Source of the DNA: Acidobacteriaceae bacterium
GTDB lineage: Bacteria; Acidobacteriota; Terriglobia; Terriglobales; Acidobacteriaceae
Direction: 5' to 3'
Length of the DNA: 38,983 nucleotides
Assembly: GCA_030037635.1 (NCBI GenBank)
Contig: JASHQH010000139.1
Span: 1 to 38,983, forward strand
Under the pieces are notes generated by a model, which saw only the letters and a list, made by a program, of their open reading frames with translations, ran no database searches and was not told the DNA's origin. Of this stretch, positions 35,379 to 38,983 are shown piece by piece. Numbering within the stretch: the first letter of the stretch is position 1; the number at the start of each line of letters is the position of its first letter. A program made the position numbers and the translations under genes.

Positions 35379-36152
35379 CTAGTCGGCGGGGCACTGGACG
35401 CGAAAGCCTTCTTTGCGGGCGCGGGCGCAATAATAATTCTGCATTTCCTCCACGCTCTTGAACTGTCTTGGTGAATCCGGGAAGAATTGTCGCAGGTCTT
35501 TGAAGCCCTCGTCGTCGATGTTCAGGCATGCATCATGAATTGAGTTGTCAATGATATAGGGAATGGCCGGCCTGAAATGGCATTTACCAAACAACGCAAC
35601 TGAATGCGTCCAAACGAGACATCCCTCAGGACGGCCTTGCCGTTCGCTGAGCCACTTCAGGCCTGCGAGATCGCATCGCTTCGCCAAATAATCTGCGGAC
35701 CAATAGAGCGCATCTTCATCGCCTCGCCCGGCGGCGAGCACCTTTTGCATGAAGTCTGCCGTCTCTGATGTTTTTGAATGATAGGCGACCTGAACGATTC
35801 CGTAGCGGATATTGCCATCCGATTCCGACCAATAGCGAACAAGCAATTCATGTGGGTTGCCGCGGCGCGCGATTTCCGCGGACACGGCAAATCCCGTCCC
35901 CAGATCGTTCTCAACGCCGCAGATTTTCCAGTCCGCGAAGCAAGCGACCAATTGCTCTGTGGTTAGTGCCGGAAGCCGCCGCGCGAGTTCGTCCGAGATT
36001 GCGTAAACGTCGTCGGTGCCGCAAACGGTCTTGTCGCTGTAGCACGATTTGAGCTGATCTGAGGAGAACTTGCTCAGGTTAGGGCGCTTCTGGGTTTGTG
36101 ACGAGCAAATCGACGCGACAGCGAGCACAATGAGGCAGAACGTGCACTTCAT
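35379..36152 (-). CDS. Secreted cysteine-rich protein of unknown function
   Basis: 257 residues. A signal peptide covers MKCTFCLIVLAVASICSS; the Cys inside it is not in a good lipobox, so Sec cleavage is likelier than lipoprotein. About ten cysteines in the mature part include LKSCYSDKTVCGTDD, LVACFADWKICGVE and YYCARARKEGFRVQC, suggesting disulfides in the periplasm. Two segments look like a repeated module: SSDQLKSCYSDKTVCG and TTEQLVACFADWKICG. I do not recognise a family. ATG at 36152 follows AGGTATCTGAC. Its neighbours, a carbonic anhydrase and a transporter on the other side of a repeat gap, give no clue. Probably a real gene, as reading frame and signal peptide are clean. Confidence 0.65.
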   Translation of the reverse strand: MKCTFCLIVLAVASICSSQTQKRPNLSKFSSDQLKSCYSDKTVCGTDDVYAISDELARRLPALTTEQLVACFADWKICGVENDLGTGFAVSAEIARRGNPHELLVRYWSESDGNIRYGIVQVAYHSKTSETADFMQKVLAAGRGDEDALYWSADYLAKRCDLAGLKWLSERQGRPEGCLVWTHSVALFGKCHFRPAIPYIIDNSIHDACLNIDDEGFKDLRQFFPDSPRQFKSVEEMQNYYCARARKEGFRVQCPAD

Positions 36153-36222
36153 GTCAGATACCTGTGCGGGCAGAATCTTAGCACGAAGATTCTAGTTTGT
36201 GTTCGGCAAGCAAAAATGAAAG

Positions 36223-36301
36223 GCAACTGCGGATCCCTCCCTCCGCCTACCCATGATTGCGAGGCAATCATGGGGCCCAAGGCGCTCCGGTCAGGATGAC
36301 A
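36223..36301. repeat. 79-bp palindromic repeat, copy 1
   Basis: With the copy at 36404-36482 it shares 77 of 79 bases. It contains a perfect 11-bp stem with a 3-base loop: arms CCCATGATTGC and GCAATCATGGG, followed by GCCCAAGGCGCTCCGG. The 400-bp gap 36153-36552 holds this pair and the hairpin at 36334-36373; no gene is seen there. Confidence 0.9.
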
Positions 36302-36333
36302 TTTTCGGCTTGGGGCAAGCGTTTTCTTGCTTT

Positions 36334-36373
36334 CCCACCTTAGGCGCAAAAACAAAGACGCGCCGAAGGTGGG
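36334..36373. repeat. 14-bp-stem inverted repeat between the two copies
   Basis: Arms CCCACCTTAGGCGC (36334-36347) and GCGCCGAAGGTGGG (36360-36373), one mismatch, 12-base A-rich loop. It is followed by GGCACCCC, the tail also seen after the hairpin repeats elsewhere in the window. A different element family with the same layout. Confidence 0.8.
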
Positions 36374-36403
36374 GCACCCCTGATGGTGCGAACGCAGAGG
36401 CCC

Positions 36404-36482
36404 GCAACTGCGGATCCCTCCCTCCGCCTACCCATGATTGCGTGGCAATCATGGGGCCCAAGGCGCTCCGGTCAGGACGACA
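36404..36482. repeat. 79-bp palindromic repeat, copy 2
   Basis: Direct copy of 36223-36301, 181 bp away; differs by two bases (GTG loop instead of GAG, and GACG instead of GATG). Same orientation, so recombination would delete the intervening hairpin. Confidence 0.9.
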
Positions 36483-36552
36483 CTTAGAAGAAAACCGGCG
36501 ATATCGCTGGGGTGAAAGCTCCTTCGGCGAGCGGGCGGCTTCGGCTGCGCGC

Positions 36553-38133
36553 TCAATGCGCGCCGGGTGGTGGGCCGGCGTGTTGGGGCGGCTTGCCGAA
36601 AAGCCACACGGCGGCGGCGCAGATGACCGCCAGGACGGCAGTCCAGCGGAAGACGTCGATGTAGGCCAGCATGGCGGCCTGCTGCTGCATGAGGTTGTAG
36701 ATGAGGGCGAAGGAGCCGGGGCGCGCGCCGGGCGGGCCGATGCGATGGCCCAGGTAGGCGGCGATGAACGCCGATTTCTGCTGCAGGATAGCGGAAGTGG
36801 GAGCGAGGCCGGCGGCCAGATCGGTCTGGTGGGAGTCGGCACGGCGGGTGACGGCGGTGGTGGCCATGGCGATGCCGATGGAGCCGCCGATGTTGCGCAG
36901 CATGTTGAAGAGGCCGGTGGCGTTGCCCATCTCCTGGTTCGAGAGGGTGGAAGTGGCCAACGTAGCCAGCGGCACAAAGACAAAACTGAGCGCGAAGCCG
37001 GTAAGCGTGATGGGGATGAGCAGCGTGTAGGGGCCGATGGAGAGGTCAACGGTGCCGAAGATAAAAGCGCAGACGGCAAAGCCGAGGAAGCCGGCGCACA
37101 GGAGCTTGCGGTTGTCGATGCGCGAGCCAAGAATGCCGATAACGGGCGAGCCGATGAAAGAGCCGATGCCGCGCGGACCCACGACAAGGCCGGCGGTGAA
37201 AGCGGTGTAGCCGAGGATCTCCTGGTAGTAGAGCGGGAGGATGGCAATGGTGATGTAAATGCACATACCCAGGAGCGTGATCATGTAACAGCCGGTGCGG
37301 AAGTTGCGGTTCTTGAGGATGTGCAGGTCGACGAGGCCTTTGGGATTGGTCCAGGAGCGCCAGATCCAGGAGATGAAGGCGACGATGAGCGCGGCGATGG
37401 CCCAGCGAACCCAGGTGGCGCCGAACCAATCGTCTTCCTGGCCCTTGTCGAGAACGATTTGCAGGCAGCCGGTCCAGACGGCGAGCAGTCCGAAGCCGAT
37501 GTTGTCGAAGGCGCCGACCTTGGCGTGCTTGATGTAGGGCGGATCGTGGACGAAGCGGCTGATCATGATGACGGCGAGGATGCCGACGGGGATATTGATG
37601 TAAAAGGCGTAGCGCCAGGTCCAGGTGTCGGTGAGCCATCCGCCTAGGGTGGGACCGAGGACGGGAGCGACCACGATGCCGAGGCCATAAGCAGCCATGG
37701 CTTTGGATCGGTCCTTGAGCGAGAAGCTTTCAAGCAGGATGGATTGCGACAGAGGCTGCAGCGCGCCGCCACCGGCGCCCTGCACGATGCGGGCCAGCAG
37801 AATGACGGCCAGCGAAGGCGCCGCGCCGCAGAAGAACGACGCAACGGTAAAGATGACAACGCAGGTGAGCAGGAAGCGCTTGCGGCCAAAGCGGCGCGCG
37901 AACCAGTTGGAGGCGGGCAGAATGACCGCGTTGGCGACCAGGTAGCTGGTGAGCACCCAGGTGGCTTCAGAGTTGGAGGCCGAGAGCGAGCCGGCAATGT
38001 AGGGCAGCGCCACCGAGGCGATGGCGGTGTCGAGCACCTCCATGAAGGTGGGCAGCATGACGGAACAGGTGACGAGCCATGGGTTCACGCCCTGGGTGAG
38101 CGGGTAGCGAGCTTGGGCGGCGGAGGTGGTCAT
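36553..38133 (-). CDS. DHA2 family MFS efflux pump (EmrB-like)
   Basis: 526 residues, 14 predicted membrane spans. The ATG at 38133 opens MTTSAAQARYPLTQGVNPWL, and the first span has EVLDTAIASVALPYI, the EmrB/QacA motif (LDxTIVNVALP type). RFGRKRF is the loop 2-3 signature, and ARIVQGAGGGALQPLSQSIL and the GPTLGGWLTD antiporter motif follow. It exports drugs or toxic compounds by proton antiport; substrate unknown. The longer frame starting upstream encodes repeat sequence and is rejected. The C-terminus is Pro-rich. A 15-bp inverted repeat four bases upstream suggests local repression. No periplasmic adaptor (EmrA) gene lies in the window. Confidence 0.93.
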   Translation of the reverse strand: MTTSAAQARYPLTQGVNPWLVTCSVMLPTFMEVLDTAIASVALPYIAGSLSASNSEATWVLTSYLVANAVILPASNWFARRFGRKRFLLTCVVIFTVASFFCGAAPSLAVILLARIVQGAGGGALQPLSQSILLESFSLKDRSKAMAAYGLGIVVAPVLGPTLGGWLTDTWTWRYAFYINIPVGILAVIMISRFVHDPPYIKHAKVGAFDNIGFGLLAVWTGCLQIVLDKGQEDDWFGATWVRWAIAALIVAFISWIWRSWTNPKGLVDLHILKNRNFRTGCYMITLLGMCIYITIAILPLYYQEILGYTAFTAGLVVGPRGIGSFIGSPVIGILGSRIDNRKLLCAGFLGFAVCAFIFGTVDLSIGPYTLLIPITLTGFALSFVFVPLATLATSTLSNQEMGNATGLFNMLRNIGGSIGIAMATTAVTRRADSHQTDLAAGLAPTSAILQQKSAFIAAYLGHRIGPPGARPGSFALIYNLMQQQAAMLAYIDVFRWTAVLAVICAAAVWLFGKPPQHAGPPPGAH

Positions 38134-38136
38134 GCG

Positions 38137-38151
38137 TCGAGACTGTCTCGA
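38137..38151. promoter_or_regulatory. Inverted repeat before the MFS start
   Basis: TCGAGAC-T-GTCTCGA, perfect 7-bp arms, three bases before the ATG of the efflux pump on the minus strand. A candidate repressor site or translational hairpin over the ribosome binding region. No regulator gene lies beside it. Confidence 0.45.
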
Positions 38152-38202
38152 GGGTAAAGGACGGCCGGGCCGGCGGAATGTGATTTGGGCCACGTTGGGA
38201 AA

Positions 38203-38285
38203 TACAGGGACCAAGGGACCGAGGGAACAAGGGACCAAGAAAGCAGGGACCCAGGGAGCAAGGGAGCGAGGGAAAAAGGGACTAA
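38203..38285. repeat. Long purine-rich GGGACCAA/GGGAGCAA repeat
   Basis: About ten degenerate units of 7-10 bases (CAGGGACCAAGGGACCGAGG and onwards). The gap 38134-38520 (387 bp) holds this tract, the hairpin at 38298-38325 and a complement-strand tract at 38389-38433; no gene is seen before the DHH start. Confidence 0.7.
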
Positions 38286-38297
38286 GGGGCTGAGCCA

Positions 38298-38325
38298 CCC
38301 CACGGACGAAGACCTGTCCGCGGGG
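38298..38325. repeat. Diverged copy of the second-type hairpin
   Basis: Arms CCCCACGGAC and GTCCGCGGGG, one mismatch, eight-base loop, followed by ACCCCGG. It corresponds to the CCCCACAGA/TCTGTGGGG hairpin at 58-85 and in 19789-19859, but without the CCCACCCAAGC core. Confidence 0.7.
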
Positions 38326-38388
38326 ACCCCGGCAGGACTGAGCGACTGTGAGGGACTGAGGGGCGAAGTGTTAGCTGTTCCTGGCTCT

Positions 38389-38433
38389 CTGTTCCCTAAT
38401 CCCTGTTCCCTGCCTTCCGAATCCTTGCTCCCA
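38389..38433. repeat. Complement-strand GGGAACA-type repeat
   Basis: TGTTCCCTAATCCCTGTTCC then CCTTGCTCCC, the pyrimidine-strand version of the purine-rich family, about 90 bases upstream of the DHH gene. Confidence 0.6.
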
Positions 38434-38520
38434 GCTTTCGCCGCTTGACACGGCGGGAGAATGCCTTGATGCTAAACAGTTCCGGCTGTTCAGGTTTCTT
38501 GACAGGAAGGGGCCCAGATC

Positions 38521-38983
38521 GTGCGGGTTCGCGTCTTTTATCACGACAAGTGTTTCGATGGAGCGTGCAGCGCGTCGCTGTTCACGCGCTTTCATCGCGA
38601 GCGCATTGCGCCCGGCGCCAGCTACGAATATCACGGGCTGGTGCATCGCGCCGGGGCGCTGTTCGAGGAGAGCGAGTTTACCGGCGACGAGAACGCGATC
38701 GTGGACTTCAAATATTCGGCGTCGCCGCGGGTCACCTGGTGGTTCGATCATCACCAGTCGGCCTTCCTGACGCCGGAGGATCACGAGAATTTTCTGGCCT
38801 GCCAGCGCGACCTGGTTTGCGCGGCGCACAAGTTCTTTGACCCCACCTACACGTCGTGTACGAGCTTTCTGGCGCACATTGCGTCCACGCGGTTCGGGTT
38901 CGATAGTGCGCCCGTGGCCGAGCTGATTCGCTGGGCCGACATTGTGGATGGAGCGCAGTATGAGAGCCCCAAGGCCGCGGTAG
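38521..38983 (+). CDS. DHH family phosphoesterase, 5' part (cut by window end)
   Basis: The frame starts with GTG at 38521, ten bases after GGAAGGGG, and stays open to the last base (154 codons seen). The start RVRVFYHDKCFDGACSAS has the first metal-binding motif of DHH proteins (HDKCFDGAC), DFKYSASPR carries the next aspartate, and TWWFDHHQSAF contains the name-giving DHH. This superfamily cleaves phosphodiesters of small nucleotides, nano-RNA or single-stranded DNA, or polyphosphates, with manganese. The C-terminal DHHA1 domain would lie beyond the window. Substrate not determinable from this part. Plus strand, 387 bp from the divergent efflux pump. Confidence 0.85.
   Translation, partial: MRVRVFYHDKCFDGACSASLFTRFHRERIAPGASYEYHGLVHRAGALFEESEFTGDENAIVDFKYSASPRVTWWFDHHQSAFLTPEDHENFLACQRDLVCAAHKFFDPTYTSCTSFLAHIASTRFGFDSAPVAELIRWADIVDGAQYESPKAAV

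Noticed and set aside
38134..38298. N-terminal extension of the MFS transporter
   Set aside because: Encodes Pro/Ser-rich translation of the purine repeat, and no transporter family member has such a leader.

Overview
This is a GC-rich, densely coded chromosomal segment, most plausibly from an acidobacterium (Terriglobia-like). I infer this from the gene mix: an HspR-controlled dnaK/dnaJ cluster, an HpnI-like hopanoid glycosyltransferase, kinase-like/TonB fusions, SpoIIE phosphatases with 7TM sensors and many ArnT-like glycosyltransferases. The gaps also carry abundant palindromic repeats (CCCACCCAAGC-AGA-GCTTGGATGGG and relatives). Most of the window is core housekeeping DNA with two small toxin-antitoxin insertions and one conflict-type operon. 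No rRNA, tRNA, insertion sequence or CRISPR array was recognised.

Layout. 0.2-10.2 kb: polyphosphate genes (ppk1, sixA, a ppx/gppA-type gene) interleaved with a DUF4126 membrane protein, a pseudokinase-TonB fusion, a GNAT acetyltransferase and a cNMP-domain/thioredoxin-reductase-like flavoprotein. 10.3-11.4 kb: a 200-bp-period repeat array and a MarC-family protein. 11.4-16.1 kb: a two-gene operon, a SIR2-like/TIR protein followed with an ATGA overlap by a 1085-residue nSTAND1-type NTPase. The NTPase has one membrane span and a large cysteine-bearing C-terminal repeat region. This is the best candidate for an undescribed system. 16.4-19.7 kb: GT39 and HpnI-like glycosyltransferases, convergent.

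19.9-24.9 kb: a minus-strand heat-shock cluster dnaK, higB, higA, dnaJ, a secreted unknown protein and hspR, with an HspR (HAIR)-like inverted repeat in front of dnaK. A HigBA module sits between dnaK and dnaJ. 25.1-27.9 kb: peroxiredoxin and ffh, separated by a RelB/YafQ-type module. That module is flanked by 61-bp direct repeats made from the 5' end of the peroxiredoxin gene, which looks like a small island inserted into an ffh-prx operon while regenerating the host gene start. 28-39 kb: a polytopic membrane protein, a class C beta-lactamase-like serine hydrolase, two overlapping SpoIIE-type phosphatases with different membrane sensors, a beta-carbonic anhydrase, a secreted cysteine-rich orphan, palindromic repeats, a DHA2 efflux pump and the start of a DHH phosphoesterase cut by the window end.

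Functional reading. PPK1 makes polyphosphate and the Ppx/GppA enzyme is its likely counterpart. HspR probably represses dnaK and feeds back on its own transcription. The TIR/NTPase pair reads as a sensor (repeat domain, possibly outside the membrane), an NTPase switch and a NAD-consuming effector. That last interpretation is inference from domain architecture only.
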